Source: Leptospira sanjuanensis (GTDB lineage Bacteria > Spirochaetota > Leptospiria > Leptospirales > Leptospiraceae). From it: 64,000 nucleotides of DNA. The notes beneath the pieces were generated by a model. The model was not told the DNA's origin. It did no database searches and saw only the letters and a list, made by a program, of their open reading frames with translations. The stretch covers positions 3,424,001 to 3,488,000 of the forward strand of contig NZ_JAIZBH010000001.1 of the NCBI RefSeq assembly GCF_022267375.1, given 5' to 3'. Shown piece after piece: positions 1-10,750 of the stretch; positions within the stretch are counted from its first letter, which is position 1, and every line of letters starts with the position of its first letter. Both the position numbers and the translations under genes were made by a program.

Positions 1-806
1 GTAAAAACGGAGAAGTGCGGACATACGACATCTCGATCTGTTATTACGACATCGAAGGTCAGACCTATTATACCGGAATCGCGCGGGACATCACGAGCAA
101 ACTTCTGATTTCGGAAAAACTCATCGACGCGGAAAGGCGCGCATTCCTTTCCACGCTCGCGTCGAGCATCGGACACGAAATCAACAACTCTCTGACGGCC
201 ATTCAAGGACATATCGAAATCGCAAGACTTCCCGATTCTACGGAACAGACGCGTCAAAAGGCGATTCAGATTACTTGGAGTCAGTTGATCAAACTCAAAA
301 CGCTTACGAACAACCTGCTTCAACTCGGTAAACCGGGCGACAACTTAAGAAAGTCTTCCGAACCGATCAACCTAAATGATTCCGTGGAAAGCGTGATCGA
401 CGTTTTTCAGAAAACTTCGCGGCTCAAACACTGTGTGATTCATTTTAAGCCGGAACCCAATCCGGTGCTGGTCGAATCGAATCAGGATCAGCTCTCTCTG
501 CTCTTATCCAACATCATGCTGAACTCCGCGGACGCGACGGGCAATCGGGGAAATATTAGTATTTCCGTATATATTAGAAATCATCACCCCGTCGTCTCGA
601 TTTTGGACGACGGGGTCGGCATGAACGAAGAAGTGATTCAAAAAATCTATCAACCCTATTTTACGACCAAGGGAATCGGAAAAGGAACAGGACTCGGAAT
701 GTTCGTCGCAAAAGAAATCGCCGATCAATACGGAATCAGAATCGAAATCGAGTCGGAACCGAACTCGGGAACGGAATTCCGTTTGGTCTTTCCGGATAAG
801 GTATAA
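1..806 (+). CDS. PAS-type sensor histidine kinase (5' end outside window)
   Basis: The frame is open from the first bases of the window with no stop, so the GTG at 15 is probably internal and the gene begins upstream. The first ~30 residues look like the C-terminal end of a PAS/PAC sensor domain. They are followed by an H-box (SIGHEINNSLTAIQGH, phospho-acceptor His), an N-box (SNIMLNSADAT), a G1 box (DDGVGM) and a G2 box (GKGTGLGM), the complete set for a HATPase_c kinase core. No transmembrane segment is in the visible part. The downstream kinase-like gene starts 6 bp after the stop, suggesting co-transcription. The cognate response regulator is not visible here. Confidence 0.9.
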   Translation, partial: KNGEVRTYDISICYYDIEGQTYYTGIARDITSKLLISEKLIDAERRAFLSTLASSIGHEINNSLTAIQGHIEIARLPDSTEQTRQKAIQITWSQLIKLKTLTNNLLQLGKPGDNLRKSSEPINLNDSVESVIDVFQKTSRLKHCVIHFKPEPNPVLVESNQDQLSLLLSNIMLNSADATGNRGNISISVYIRNHHPVVSILDDGVGMNEEVIQKIYQPYFTTKGIGKGTGLGMFVAKEIADQYGIRIEIESEPNSGTEFRLVFPDKV

Positions 807-812
807 GCATCC

Positions 813-1817
813 ATGAGCAACGCTGCCGCAACAACCCTTACCGAACAAGAACTGAAATTTTTGGAATACGGCGGTAAATTCCCCGAAAAGATTTCACCGA
901 TCACATTGGAAGCTTCCGATCGGAAGTATTTCCGGGTCCAATACCCGGATCGAACGTTGATACTCTGTAAAGACGTTCGTTTTCAACACGACTTCATCGA
1001 CGTCGCGGAGTTCTTATCGCACGAACACTTTCACGTTCCCGAAATTCTAAAAAAGGATCTGATTCACTTTTTGATCCTAATGACGGACGGAGGAGAAAAG
1101 GATCTCACTTCGATCACGGACGACGTGGAATACCGGGAATGGCTCGTAAAGTCGATCGAGATTTTGGTAAAACTGCAAAAGACGCATCCGATTCCTCCCG
1201 TAAGTTCCCGGGAATTCGACGTGGAAAAACTCGGGTTCGAAAGCAAGTTCACATATTCAAATTACCTAAAGCTTCAGAAACAATTCAATCTCAAGACGCA
1301 GCTTCGAAGTGAAGTAAAGATATTCATCGAGGAATGTTCGGCGTTTCTCGCCGAATATCCGGTCAAGGTGTTTTGTCACAGGGATTTTCACGGAAGAAAT
1401 CTTCTGATCAATCCGCAAAATGAAATCTGCATGATTGATTTTCAGGACGCGAGAATGGGAACTCCGTTCTACGATCTTTCCAGCATTCTCTACGACGCAT
1501 ACAGACCGATTCCCTTCGCGATGCGGCAGGGACTCTATCAGCTTTTTCTAAAATTGAGCGAACAGAATTTTCCTAGATCCAAGGAATGTTATTACATTCA
1601 ATGTCTGCAGCGTTCGTATAAGGCGTTAGGTTCTTATTTTTATCTAGTCGCGGACAAGAAGATGGATAGATACAGACCCAGCATTTTGAGCGCGCTCGAT
1701 AATCTATTGGAAATCGTACAAGCGGGTTTGTTCCCGGATCAGTTGTATGTCTTCTTTCATCTATTAAAGGAAGAACTTCTGGAGAATTCCTCCTTTAAAA
1801 AAGGACTCAAACCTTGA
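813..1817 (+). CDS. Aminoglycoside-phosphotransferase-fold sugar kinase (AmgK-like)
   Basis: A 334-residue APH-fold kinase. The catalytic loop HRDFHGRN lies at residues 189-196 (D191, N196) and the metal-binding IDFQD at 208-212. The phrase HRD-x-H-x-RN followed by IDFQDA...YDL is characteristic of AmgK, the anomeric MurNAc/GlcNAc kinase of cell-wall recycling in Pseudomonas, rather than of antibiotic kinases. The next gene, 10 bp downstream, is a sugar-1-phosphate nucleotidyltransferase resembling MurU, and amgK-murU pairs are known to be adjacent. The substrate here is inferred from motif and neighbour only; a lipopolysaccharide sugar or choline substrate remains possible. ATG at 813 follows the kinase stop closely. 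Confidence 0.85.
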   Translation: MSNAAATTLTEQELKFLEYGGKFPEKISPITLEASDRKYFRVQYPDRTLILCKDVRFQHDFIDVAEFLSHEHFHVPEILKKDLIHFLILMTDGGEKDLTSITDDVEYREWLVKSIEILVKLQKTHPIPPVSSREFDVEKLGFESKFTYSNYLKLQKQFNLKTQLRSEVKIFIEECSAFLAEYPVKVFCHRDFHGRNLLINPQNEICMIDFQDARMGTPFYDLSSILYDAYRPIPFAMRQGLYQLFLKLSEQNFPRSKECYYIQCLQRSYKALGSYFYLVADKKMDRYRPSILSALDNLLEIVQAGLFPDQLYVFFHLLKEELLENSSFKKGLKP

Positions 1818-1827
1818 GAGAAACGTT

Positions 1828-2556
1828 TTGAAATTTTTTATCCCCGCCGCCGGTTTCGGAACGAGAATGAAGGAGCTGACCAAAGACCTTCCTAAACCTC
1901 TGCTTCCTGTGAACGGAATTCCTCTGATTTATTATTCTCTCTTTCAAGCCTGGATGCAAAACGCGGAGGCTGCGGTCGTCAACACGCATTATCTCGGAGG
2001 GAAGATCAGAAAGGAACTGAAAGACTTTCAACCTTTTCCTCTGTTTTTTTCGGACGAAACCGAAAAGATCTTAGGGACCGCGGGCGGAATCGTAACCGGA
2101 CTTACTCGAGCCGGTTGGATGGGTGAAACGATCGGAATCGTGAATCCCGATTTCCTTTATTTTCCCGAAACAGGTTTTCGACTCCCGACCTCGCTTCCGG
2201 AAAACGATTGTCTTTTGTATTTAATGTCTCAACCGTCAAATGCGAGTTATACGGGACTAGGACTCGACGAAGGGAAGGTCACGTTCGGAAGCGGAAACCT
2301 TTTTTACATCGGAATCTCTGTGTTGAACAGCGCGGTGTTAAGCGACATTCAACCCGAAACGTTTTTCGATCTTTCCAATATGTTCCGCGGGCTTTCCGCA
2401 AAACGAAGATTAGCCGGAGAAATTTTTCCGGGCGAGGCGATCGACCTCGGTGAAAAAGAATATTATCTTTCTCTAAAGAATCGGGACTTTTCACCGAACC
2501 TCGGAGAACGGTGGCCGGAATTTTTGGATCTCTGCGGTTTAAGGATTCAGAGATAG
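1828..2556 (+). CDS. Sugar-1-phosphate nucleotidyltransferase (MurU-like)
   Basis: A 242-residue protein opening with the nucleotidyltransferase signature AAGFGTRMKELTKDLPKPLL at residues 6-25, which binds the NTP and the metal. A second motif (GTAGGIV) follows near residue 87 and a VNPDF-type metal-binding segment near residue 108. The length matches the short MurU/RmlA-like group that lacks a C-terminal hexapeptide domain. Start is a TTG; no better start keeps the N-terminal beta strand. Together with the AmgK-like kinase it could convert a recycled amino sugar to UDP- or NDP-sugar. The last 10 bp overlap the convergent gene on the other strand. Confidence 0.88.
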   Translation: MKFFIPAAGFGTRMKELTKDLPKPLLPVNGIPLIYYSLFQAWMQNAEAAVVNTHYLGGKIRKELKDFQPFPLFFSDETEKILGTAGGIVTGLTRAGWMGETIGIVNPDFLYFPETGFRLPTSLPENDCLLYLMSQPSNASYTGLGLDEGKVTFGSGNLFYIGISVLNSAVLSDIQPETFFDLSNMFRGLSAKRRLAGEIFPGEAIDLGEKEYYLSLKNRDFSPNLGERWPEFLDLCGLRIQR

Positions 2557-3434
2557 GAAGAAAGGCACCAGGCGCAGATTCCATTTCCGGCGCGAATCGG
2601 CTCCGGAATTCCCTTTACGGGGATGTCGTCCGGAATTTTGGAAAAGAAAATCCGATCGTCCACCGTTCTCCCGCAAAAACTGCAACGACTCGTTTTCCAA
2701 GGAAGTTCGGCTTCTTCGTGGCTTTCTTTCGGAAACGGAAGAATCTCCTCGTCGTTCAGGATTTTTTTGCGGATGCTCCGATATTCCTCTCCGAAAGGAA
2801 CTTCCAAACGCGAAGTATGAACTTCTTCTCCCGAACCGATACGAAGCAGTTCCGGTTTCAATCCGGTTTCCCTGAGCATCAATATCGAAAGCGCAAGTCC
2901 GATGTCCCGTCCTTCACGGTCCGCCGGATAACAATCGTAGTAGTCCATCAAATTCTTAAATTCCATCGCGGCCGAAAGATACTTTCTTAGGCGCTCTTCC
3001 ATAAACGGAATCAGTTTAGAATTGTGTAATACTTCCGCGGCAAGGCCCGTATCGTTGTGACGAATGATCACTTTTAAAAACAATCCTTTCGTTTTGAGAG
3101 CGTTTCGCACAGCCTTGGCGTCGAACGTATGTAAGAATTTCCTAAATTCTTCCTCGCTGGCATCGAAGGCGCTTTGATCAAAAGGATCGATCCCCTTTTC
3201 GAAGGAAAAATAGTCGCGCAGGTTGGACATGGCGGCGCGCAAAAGCATTTCCTGAATCACGGAATATACGACAGGCGCCAAATCGTTCTTATTATAATTT
3301 TCGAGACAGAGCTTTACGAACTTTTCCAAGTTGGTCCGAAACGAATCGTTGAGGATATAACCGGTAAGCTCGATCCGGGTTCCGGATTCGATCGCCCGCA
3401 GAAGGCGGGTCCATCTTTTGAATTCTTGGTCCAT
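2547..3434 (-). CDS. Hypothetical protein with C-terminal zinc-ribbon-like Cys pairs
   Basis: A 295-residue soluble protein I do not recognise. It is mostly helical and charged, without signal peptide or membrane segment. The last ~55 residues hold two paired-cysteine knuckles, CSFCGRT near residue 251 and CAWCLSSYL at the extreme C-terminus, the spacing expected of a zinc ribbon. The reading frame is long, codon use matches neighbours and the 3' end overlaps the convergent nucleotidyltransferase gene by only 10 bp, all of which support a real gene. Function unknown; nucleic-acid or protein binding through the ribbon is a guess. Confidence 0.8.
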   Translation of the reverse strand: MDQEFKRWTRLLRAIESGTRIELTGYILNDSFRTNLEKFVKLCLENYNKNDLAPVVYSVIQEMLLRAAMSNLRDYFSFEKGIDPFDQSAFDASEEEFRKFLHTFDAKAVRNALKTKGLFLKVIIRHNDTGLAAEVLHNSKLIPFMEERLRKYLSAAMEFKNLMDYYDCYPADREGRDIGLALSILMLRETGLKPELLRIGSGEEVHTSRLEVPFGEEYRSIRKKILNDEEILPFPKESHEEAELPWKTSRCSFCGRTVDDRIFFSKIPDDIPVKGIPEPIRAGNGICAWCLSSYL

Positions 3435-3498
3435 TTTTGCTTCGGGGAAAAATTCCCCGGCAAAACTACCTCAACTTCGAGATAAAAGAAACCTATTT

Positions 3499-3705
3499 TT
3501 AGGCCGGAAAAAAAATATGCCAACCCCGGTTTCGGGAACGAGTAAATTCCCAAGAACCGGGATTGGCACAATTTGGAGATCCGTAAGTTGCAAACAGTAA
3601 TAAGGACAAAGATAAAATCGATAATAATAACGAACCAGCAACCTCAAGGGTCAAAAGCACGGCGCTGTATATTACGAAAATAACGAACAGAGAATGGTAA
3701 GACAT
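3499..3705 (-). CDS. Possible small membrane protein
   Basis: A 68-codon frame with a strongly hydrophobic first half (about residues 5-40, one or two membrane segments) and a basic, aromatic tail. A purine-rich GGGGGA lies just upstream of its ATG and could serve as ribosome-binding site. There is no recognisable domain. It sits 41 bp downstream of another small secreted-protein frame on the same strand. Either it is a real small membrane protein or a chance frame in a gene-poor stretch; evidence is weak. Confidence 0.3.
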   Translation of the reverse strand: MSYHSLFVIFVIYSAVLLTLEVAGSLLLSILSLSLLLFATYGSPNCANPGSWEFTRSRNRGWHIFFPA

Positions 3706-3746
3706 ATTTCCCCCGTAAGGACAAAACTAGAAAACGTAAGGACTAG

Positions 3747-4082
3747 TTATACGAGAGAAGGAGGCGGTAAATTCAGCAGATTTAGAGTTTGGATGTTACA
3801 GAAATGGAATTGGAACCTATCCTGGAGGGAAGTTATTTTGCCCTTGAATACGAATAGAATGTTTTTGTGGGTTAAAGAGAGGAAACTGAAAAGGAATTCG
3901 GATTCCTCTTCCAATTGGACCGGCTCTTTATATTCGGATTCAATCCCGTCTATGATCTGTTTTTGGGTAGGCAACTTCCCAGGAAGATTGCTGGAAAAAG
4001 GGGTAGAAAACGTAAGAAACAGAAACGCCAAAGCGAGGACGCCCGTCAGCGAAATGCTGATTTTGTTTCTAAGCCCTTTCAT
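3747..4082 (-). CDS. Small hypothetical protein with signal peptide
   Basis: A 111-residue frame starting with a convincing secretion signal: basic N-terminus (MKGLRNK) then a hydrophobic run to about residue 25 (ALAFLFLTFS). The mature part is short, acidic in the middle and has no known motif. Nothing overlaps it on the other strand that looks more coding, and it fills an otherwise empty 770-bp gap between two genes. Function unknown. Likely exported to periplasm or anchored in the inner membrane. Confidence 0.45.
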   Translation of the reverse strand: MKGLRNKISISLTGVLALAFLFLTFSTPFSSNLPGKLPTQKQIIDGIESEYKEPVQLEEESEFLFSFLSLTHKNILFVFKGKITSLQDRFQFHFCNIQTLNLLNLPPPSLV

Positions 4083-4206
4083 GCCTTCATAGCGTGCTGA
4101 ATTTTAAAACATGTCAAGCAGTAAAATAATTTTCATCGAAAAGATAGAATGACCGGAATGTATACGGGAAGAAACGCTAAACGATAGTGTTATACGAACG
4201 AATCCT

Positions 4207-5546
<1,340 letters not shown>

Positions 5547-5741
5547 ATTATTACGAAGTATCTTTTTTACGTTATGATTTCGGAAACGGCCGCGAAAATT
5601 CTACCGAAAAACGAACGCTGGAACAGTTTAGAAAAATGGAATCGAGGGGCAAGAAAAAACCAAGTCTTCGCGACGGAGAAGGATTGACGGAATCCGAGCG
5701 TCCATCAATCTTTCCGGGATTTTCAAACCGTATTTACCAAA

Positions 5742-6893
5742 ATGAATCAAGATGAATTAGCGGAAATTCTCCGGAAAGAATTCTCCCCGAGCAGTGAAAC
5801 GATCCGATTTTTTTCAGCGCCGGGAAGAATCAACATCATCGGCGAACACGTGGACTACGCGGGAGGAATCGTATTGCCGGCGGCGATCGATTTTTCGATT
5901 CGGATCGCGATCCGTAAGAACGAAGTCCGCAAGTTCAGAATCTTCTCCGTTTCAACGGGTGAAAAAATCGAATCCCCGTCCGCCGCTTACGATTCGAAAC
6001 ATTCTTGGGTGAATTACGTTTATGGAGTGATCGACGAGTTTCAAAAGCTCGGTCTCGTCCCGGACTTTTTCGATTTGGTCGTTTGGGGAAATATTCCGCA
6101 AGGAGCGGGACTTTCTTCCTCCGCTGCGTTCGAGGTCGCGGTTGCATTCGCGCTTTCGGAAATTCACGGTTGGAATTTTTCCAGAGAAGAAATCGCTCTG
6201 CTCAGTCAAAGGGCGGAGAACCGTTTTGTCGGAGTGAACTGCGGAATCATGGATCAATTCGCGATCGCGACCGCAAAGGAAGGTTTCTGCATCGCATTGA
6301 ATACGGAAAATCTCCGATATGAATTCTACGAAATGCGTCTCGACGGTTATGAATTCTATCTGATCGATTCCAAAGTGAAACATTCTCTTAAAGACAGCGC
6401 TTACAACGATCGCAGAAAGGAAGTCGAATCGGCGTTTCAGAAAATCAAAAAGCACAGACCGGAACTCGCGACCTTATATCAAGCCGAACCGGAGGATGCG
6501 GAGAATTCTTCCTTCGGTCTGAACGAAACCGAAATCCGACGAGCAAGACATGTCACCTCGGAACGATATCGAACCCGCAACATGATCGGGAATTTGAAGT
6601 CGGGTAATGCGGAAGAAGCGGGAAAAATCCTATTCGAATGTCACGATTCCCTCTCCAAAGACTACGAAGTTTCGTGTGAAGAGACGGATTTTATAGTCGA
6701 AGAACTCAAGGCCGAAGGTGTCCTCGGCGCGAGAATGATCGGAGGCGGTTTCGGCGGTTGCGTTTTGATACTGGACAAAGCGGGAAGAAAAGATATACTG
6801 TTCGAGAAAATAAAAAGCCGTTACTTTAAGAAATTTGAAAGCAACCCCGAGTTGTATACGTTCCGAATTTCGGACGGAGTCAAAGAATTCTAA
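5742..6893 (+). CDS. galK: Galactokinase
   Basis: A 383-residue GHMP kinase that phosphorylates galactose to galactose-1-phosphate (Leloir pathway). The galactokinase signature GRINIIGEHVDYAGG is at about residues 28-42, the ATP-binding loop GAGLSSSAAFEVA near residue 125, the catalytic-Asp segment GIMDQF near residue 170, and the C-terminal glycine loop IGGGFGGCVL near residue 340. No galT or galE lies next to it, so the rest of the pathway must be elsewhere. A STAS gene starts 35 bp downstream on the same strand. Confidence 0.95.
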   Translation: MNQDELAEILRKEFSPSSETIRFFSAPGRINIIGEHVDYAGGIVLPAAIDFSIRIAIRKNEVRKFRIFSVSTGEKIESPSAAYDSKHSWVNYVYGVIDEFQKLGLVPDFFDLVVWGNIPQGAGLSSSAAFEVAVAFALSEIHGWNFSREEIALLSQRAENRFVGVNCGIMDQFAIATAKEGFCIALNTENLRYEFYEMRLDGYEFYLIDSKVKHSLKDSAYNDRRKEVESAFQKIKKHRPELATLYQAEPEDAENSSFGLNETEIRRARHVTSERYRTRNMIGNLKSGNAEEAGKILFECHDSLSKDYEVSCEETDFIVEELKAEGVLGARMIGGGFGGCVLILDKAGRKDILFEKIKSRYFKKFESNPELYTFRISDGVKEF

Positions 6894-6928
6894 AAATCCG
6901 ATTTTAAATAGAACTGGAGATAAACGAA

Positions 6929-7351
6929 ATGGGAGCAGACGATTCTCTTAGCCTCGACGGCGACGAAGTGGATTTTTCAATCAACGAACTCAAGGTGGCT
7001 CTTCAAAAGGAGGACGTTCCCGGAAATTTTCCGAAGGACGCGGTCGTCCTGAAAATCAGCGGCGAAATCAATCTCTATTCCGCACACGCTTTAAAGGAGA
7101 AAATCTTCGATCTGATCGATAAAGGTTTTGTTTTTATTTTCGTGAACATGGAAGACATCCGTTATATCGATTCTTCCGGTCTTGCTGTTTTTATGAGCAC
7201 CCACGCAAAGCTGGTCAAAAACGGAAAGGGAGGAATCGCGATATTCTCTCCTTCTTCCCAGGTGAATAAAATCCTGGAACTTACGAAATTAAAATCGCTG
7301 ATCCGCGTGACCGGAACTCTGACGGACGCGATGAACATTATTATGAATTGA
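6929..7351 (+). CDS. STAS-domain anti-anti-sigma factor
   Basis: A 140-residue SpoIIAA/RsbV-type protein. The STAS core runs from about residue 35 to the end, with the phosphorylatable serine in IDSSGLAVF (near residue 87). The first ~30 residues are an acidic extension. Proteins of this family bind an anti-sigma kinase when dephosphorylated and so free a sigma factor, or act in other partner switches. GGAG lies 9 bases before the ATG. No kinase or sigma gene adjoins it; a close paralogue lies at 43622 behind an RsbU-like phosphatase, which could act on both. Confidence 0.93.
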   Translation: MGADDSLSLDGDEVDFSINELKVALQKEDVPGNFPKDAVVLKISGEINLYSAHALKEKIFDLIDKGFVFIFVNMEDIRYIDSSGLAVFMSTHAKLVKNGKGGIAIFSPSSQVNKILELTKLKSLIRVTGTLTDAMNIIMN

Positions 7352-7363
7352 TTTCCCCTTTGA

Positions 7364-7981
7364 ATGAAAAACAGAAAATTAGAATATTCAAATCACATAA
7401 ATCATCTTTTAAGCTGCAGAAAATGTCCCAAAATGGAAGGCAATCCGGTTCACGGTTGTGTTCCTTCCGCGAGAATCATCAGTTTAGGTCAGGCGCCCGG
7501 AGTTCACGAGGAACGGTTCGGCAAACCCTTCGCTTATACCGCCGGAAAAACTCTCTTCGGTTGGTTCAGAAAAATCGGAATCGAAGAGGAAACCTTTCGT
7601 ACCAAGGTGAACATGTCCGCGGTTTGCCGTTGTTTTCCAGGAAAGGCCAAGAGCGGAGATCGTAAACCGGACTCGGACGAAGTTTCGAACTGTTCGGAGT
7701 TTCTGGAGTTCGAGGTTCGTTTTCACAAACCGGAGCTTTTAATTCCTATCGGAAAACTCGCGATCGATCAGTTGATCGAAATCAAAAAATACAAACTGGA
7801 AGATGTAATCGGTCAGCGATTTACGAGAGAATTCCACGGAATCAACGTGGATTGGATTCCGTTGCCCCATCCGTCCGGACTCAACGTCTGGAATCATACG
7901 GAAATCGGCAAAAGGCTGATAGAACAGGCCCTGAACAAACTCAAAAAACATCCGGTCATCCGGGAGGAATTCTCCCTTTAA
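7364..7981 (+). CDS. Fe-S uracil-DNA glycosylase family protein
   Basis: A 205-residue member of the family 4/5 uracil-DNA glycosylases, which remove uracil from DNA. Cys pairs suited to a 4Fe-4S cluster are seen at CRKC (residues 18-21) and CRC (near 86-88) with a further Cys near residue 106. The active-site loop reads GQAPGVHEERFGKPF and the C-terminal motif is LPHPSG. The Asn/Glu-type catalytic position is therefore divergent from family 1. It starts 12 bp after the STAS gene and is probably co-transcribed with it. Confidence 0.9.
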   Translation: MKNRKLEYSNHINHLLSCRKCPKMEGNPVHGCVPSARIISLGQAPGVHEERFGKPFAYTAGKTLFGWFRKIGIEEETFRTKVNMSAVCRCFPGKAKSGDRKPDSDEVSNCSEFLEFEVRFHKPELLIPIGKLAIDQLIEIKKYKLEDVIGQRFTREFHGINVDWIPLPHPSGLNVWNHTEIGKRLIEQALNKLKKHPVIREEFSL

Positions 7982-8009
7982 AACTATATTCAAAAAGAAT
8001 AAATAACTT

Positions 8010-8930
8010 TCACGAATGCGCCTGCAGAAGCTCCCGCAAAGCTTCCTCCAGATTCGGATATCGAAACGTAAAACCGGATTTGGAAAGTCGTTGCGGAACG
8101 ACCTTCTGTCCCTGAAGAATCACGTCCGCTCCGTCCTCGAACAGAAACTTCAACACGCTCGCGGGAACTCGAAAAAACGCGGGTCGCCTTAACACGCTTG
8201 CAAGCGTTTTGGTGAACGTCTCGTTGTCAACGGGATGAGGAGAAACCAAATTGAAAGCCCCGCTAAGTTCCTTGTTTTCGATCAAATGAAGAATCGCGCT
8301 CACCATGTCTTCGATATGAATCCAACTGAGAATTTGTTTTCCCGAACCGATCGGGCCGCCCATCCCGAGCCGAAACGGAGAAAGCATACTTTTCAAAGCG
8401 CCGTCGAACGGACTCAAGACGATCCCCGTTCTAATTTTTACGAGACGAATTCCTATGTTCGTTACGGGTTGGGCGGCCGCTTCCCAATCAGCGCATAACG
8501 TTGCGAGAGAATCGCGGCCCAAAGGAGATTCTTCCGAAAATGTGTTCGCATCGTCCTCATACGAACCGTAATAACCGATAGCCGAACCTTGAATCAAAAC
8601 TTCCGGGGGAGTATCCACGACCGTTTGCAAAGAAGCGGCTAAGTTCTTCGTATAATCGACTCGGGAAGATCGGATTTCCTGTTTTACTTTTTCCGTCCAG
8701 CGAACACCCGCGATCGGAAAGCCCGCAAGATTTACGACGGCGTCCAATCCCTGCAGATCCTTGGACTTAGGAAAAGTTCCCGCGACGATTTCCAGATTTT
8801 TTTGGCCGCGAAGCAACGGGGGAATATCGGAAAAACGGCTGAAAATTCTCACGAAATTTCCGGTTTGAAGCAAACGATGCGCCAATGTTCTTCCGATCAA
8901 ACCGGTTCCGCCGGCAATTCCTACTTTCAT
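8010..8930 (-). CDS. TIGR01777-family NAD-dependent epimerase (SDR39U1/YfcH-like)
   Basis: A 306-residue short-chain dehydrogenase of the atypical SDR39U1 group. The N-terminal dinucleotide-binding motif is [14 protein letters not shown], followed by [14 protein letters not shown] and the QGSAIGYYG active-site region; the C-terminal ~50 residues match the DUF1731 tail typical of the family. I chose the ATG at 8930, which puts the Rossmann strand at the N-terminus and has AAGGA 9 bases upstream; a longer frame extends to 8972 but adds an unrelated basic leader. Substrate unknown in this family. Confidence 0.93.
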   Translation of the reverse strand: MKVGIAGGTGLIGRTLAHRLLQTGNFVRIFSRFSDIPPLLRGQKNLEIVAGTFPKSKDLQGLDAVVNLAGFPIAGVRWTEKVKQEIRSSRVDYTKNLAASLQTVVDTPPEVLIQGSAIGYYGSYEDDANTFSEESPLGRDSLATLCADWEAAAQPVTNIGIRLVKIRTGIVLSPFDGALKSMLSPFRLGMGGPIGSGKQILSWIHIEDMVSAILHLIENKELSGAFNLVSPHPVDNETFTKTLASVLRRPAFFRVPASVLKFLFEDGADVILQGQKVVPQRLSKSGFTFRYPNLEEALRELLQAHS

Positions 8931-8981
8931 AGTTGATTCCTTTCTTCTATTGTTCGGTTTTTGAAAACGCAAGAATCCTGA

Positions 8982-9647
8982 TTGCCCAAACGGAGGAGTT
9001 CCCGCAATTTTGATCCTGTGATTCCTAAAAACGTTCTCTTCAAAAGTTTAACCTTAATTTTCCCAATCGCAATCCTATCCGGAAATCTTTATTTATGGAA
9101 TACCACAAAGAATCGAATCGAGACGTACACCGAACGTCCTCCGTTTTTGGCGTTCGATTTTACGAACTCGTATCTTTCGGATCGGAACTCGAGAATTTCT
9201 CATTTGTTGGATCGTAACAAGGCGACCACGTGGACAAAGCTACGGGGTTCCGACCTGAAACAGGATTTTCTCGTGGAACTCAGACAAACGCATCATCTCC
9301 AAAATGGAAAGCCCGAAATTTCCAACTGGAAAACTCTTCATGTTGTCGGTTGTCCGGAAACCGTCGGCGAACTAAAGTTGGAAATTATCTTGCGAGAATC
9401 CATCGACATGGACAAAGAATTGCGATTGCCGAAGGATCAAATCCTCGGCGAACAAGTTCTCCGTTTTTCCGAATCCAAACATTTCGAAATCCCGCTTGGG
9501 CAATACTATCGGCCGGGGAAAAGCGAGGAGTTCCCACAAAACATGTTTCTCTGGACGGTCGGCGGAACTTGGTTGGAGAAATCTCCGAAAAGCTCCGACA
9601 AAAGCAAAACACTTTGTCTCGAAGACATTTGGCTCGGCGAAGATTGA
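8982..9647 (+). CDS. Membrane-anchored hypothetical protein
   Basis: Up to 221 residues, with one N-terminal hydrophobic segment ([17 protein letters not shown]) that would act as signal anchor, then a hydrophilic domain of ~180 residues without recognised motifs. It resembles discoidin-like beta-rich receptor proteins only in composition, so no function is assigned. The start is unclear: TTG at 8982 or GTG at 9018; the only strong GGAGGAG (8992-8998) lies between them and is itself part of a dispersed GGAGTTCCC repeat. A second copy of that repeat (9527-9537) is inside the gene. Confidence 0.6.
   Translation: MPKRRSSRNFDPVIPKNVLFKSLTLIFPIAILSGNLYLWNTTKNRIETYTERPPFLAFDFTNSYLSDRNSRISHLLDRNKATTWTKLRGSDLKQDFLVELRQTHHLQNGKPEISNWKTLHVVGCPETVGELKLEIILRESIDMDKELRLPKDQILGEQVLRFSESKHFEIPLGQYYRPGKSEEFPQNMFLWTVGGTWLEKSPKSSDKSKTLCLEDIWLGED
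8995..9005 (-). repeat. Dispersed 11-base motif, variant copy
   Basis: GCGGGAACTCC read on the reverse strand, one base from the GTGGGAACTCC consensus found at nine other places in the window. This copy overlaps the uncertain start of the gene at 8982. Confidence 0.6.
9527..9537 (-). repeat. Dispersed 11-base motif inside a coding region
   Basis: Exact GTGGGAACTCC on the reverse strand, embedded within the hypothetical membrane-anchored gene at 8982-9647, where it encodes part of an EEFPQN-type segment. Confidence 0.7.
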
Positions 9648-9733
9648 AAACCGAAGCTGAAAACGATTTTCGGTGAAACTTGAGAATGAGAAGGTCTGCG
9701 AGGAAAGCCGGAGAAAGAGCGAAACGTTTTGAA

Positions 9734-9744
9734 GGAGTTCCCGC
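9734..9744 (-). repeat. Dispersed 11-base motif, variant copy
   Basis: GCGGGAACTCC on the reverse strand, lying just downstream of the tRNA-His gene, between it and the convergent gene ending at 9647. Confidence 0.6.
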
Positions 9745-9745
9745 A

Positions 9746-9834
<89 letters not shown>

Positions 9835-9837
9835 CTC

Positions 9838-9922
<85 letters not shown>

Positions 9923-9932
9923 GAGGATTTGA

Positions 9933-10010
<78 letters not shown>

Positions 10011-10017
10011 CCGACTC

Positions 10018-10046
10018 CATGTTTTTAAAAACAGCCGCACTGTCAA
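10018..10046 (-). promoter_or_regulatory. Possible promoter of the tRNA cluster
   Basis: On the reverse strand a consensus -35 TTGACA (10041-10046) is followed after 17 bases by AACATG (10018-10023), a weak -10. It would start transcription just before tRNA-Pro. A 12-base palindrome GTTTTTAAAAAC (10021-10032) overlaps the spacer. Alternatively the tRNAs are co-transcribed from the operon upstream. Confidence 0.35.
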
Positions 10047-10750
10047 GTAGAGTCTTCTACTTTTTCAATATGTCGTAAGATCTCAGGATGTGTAGGAGCT
10101 TTTAAGAGAGCCTTTTTGAAAGCGAGAATGGCTTCTTCTTTTTTGCCGCTCTTGGAAAGAAGAACGCCGAACGAATCCAAATACGCGGGATGATCCGGTT
10201 CGTTTTTCAGAACCGTTTTCAGACAATCGGCGGCCAATTTCCATTCTTCCGGACTCGGCTCCCTTTGGTTCAGCAAAAGATAACCGAGAGAATTCAAACT
10301 GTTTTTATAATCGGGACGCAAGCGGAGAATTCTTTTGTGAATTTCGATCGCGTCTTCGATACGCCCCGACTTTTCCAGAGCGAAAGCCTTCATGGAGAGA
10401 ATTCTCAGATCGTCCACTTGCACCTTGAGACGTTCCTCGCATTTTTCCAGAGCCTTGTCGTATTCCTTGTTTTGAATCAAAGAATACACGATCATCAAGA
10501 TCGAATTTTCGCGTTCCCCAAAACGCGGAAATTTTTCCAGAAGCTGTTCGAGAATCGAAACGCATTTTTTATGGTTATCGGTTCTTGCGCAACATATCGC
10601 AAAATTATAATATAGTTCCGGATCTTCGTTGCCGGAGGAAATTTCGCGGTCGATCAGAGTCAGCGCGAAAAGGAAATTCTCCTTATCGATTTCCTGAAGA
10701 ATCCGCTTCTTTGCGGACGAGGATTTTTTATTCTTATCCTTATCGGACAT
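10043..10750 (-). CDS. TPR-repeat protein
   Basis: A 235-residue soluble protein built from tandem tetratricopeptide repeats. Repeat-like helices are visible from about residue 25 to the end (for example [20 protein letters not shown], and [20 protein letters not shown]). The first 20 residues are highly charged ([12 protein letters not shown]). No signal peptide, so probably cytoplasmic scaffold. Its 5' end overlaps the 3' end of surE by 11 bp, so it is translated as part of the sppA-surE operon. Partner unknown. Confidence 0.88.
   Translation of the reverse strand: MSDKDKNKKSSSAKKRILQEIDKENFLFALTLIDREISSGNEDPELYYNFAICCARTDNHKKCVSILEQLLEKFPRFGERENSILMIVYSLIQNKEYDKALEKCEERLKVQVDDLRILSMKAFALEKSGRIEDAIEIHKRILRLRPDYKNSLNSLGYLLLNQREPSPEEWKLAADCLKTVLKNEPDHPAYLDSFGVLLSKSGKKEEAILAFKKALLKAPTHPEILRHIEKVEDST

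Noticed and set aside
813..1817. Aminoglycoside resistance gene
   Set aside because: The motifs and the adjoining nucleotidyltransferase point to sugar metabolism, not to drug inactivation.
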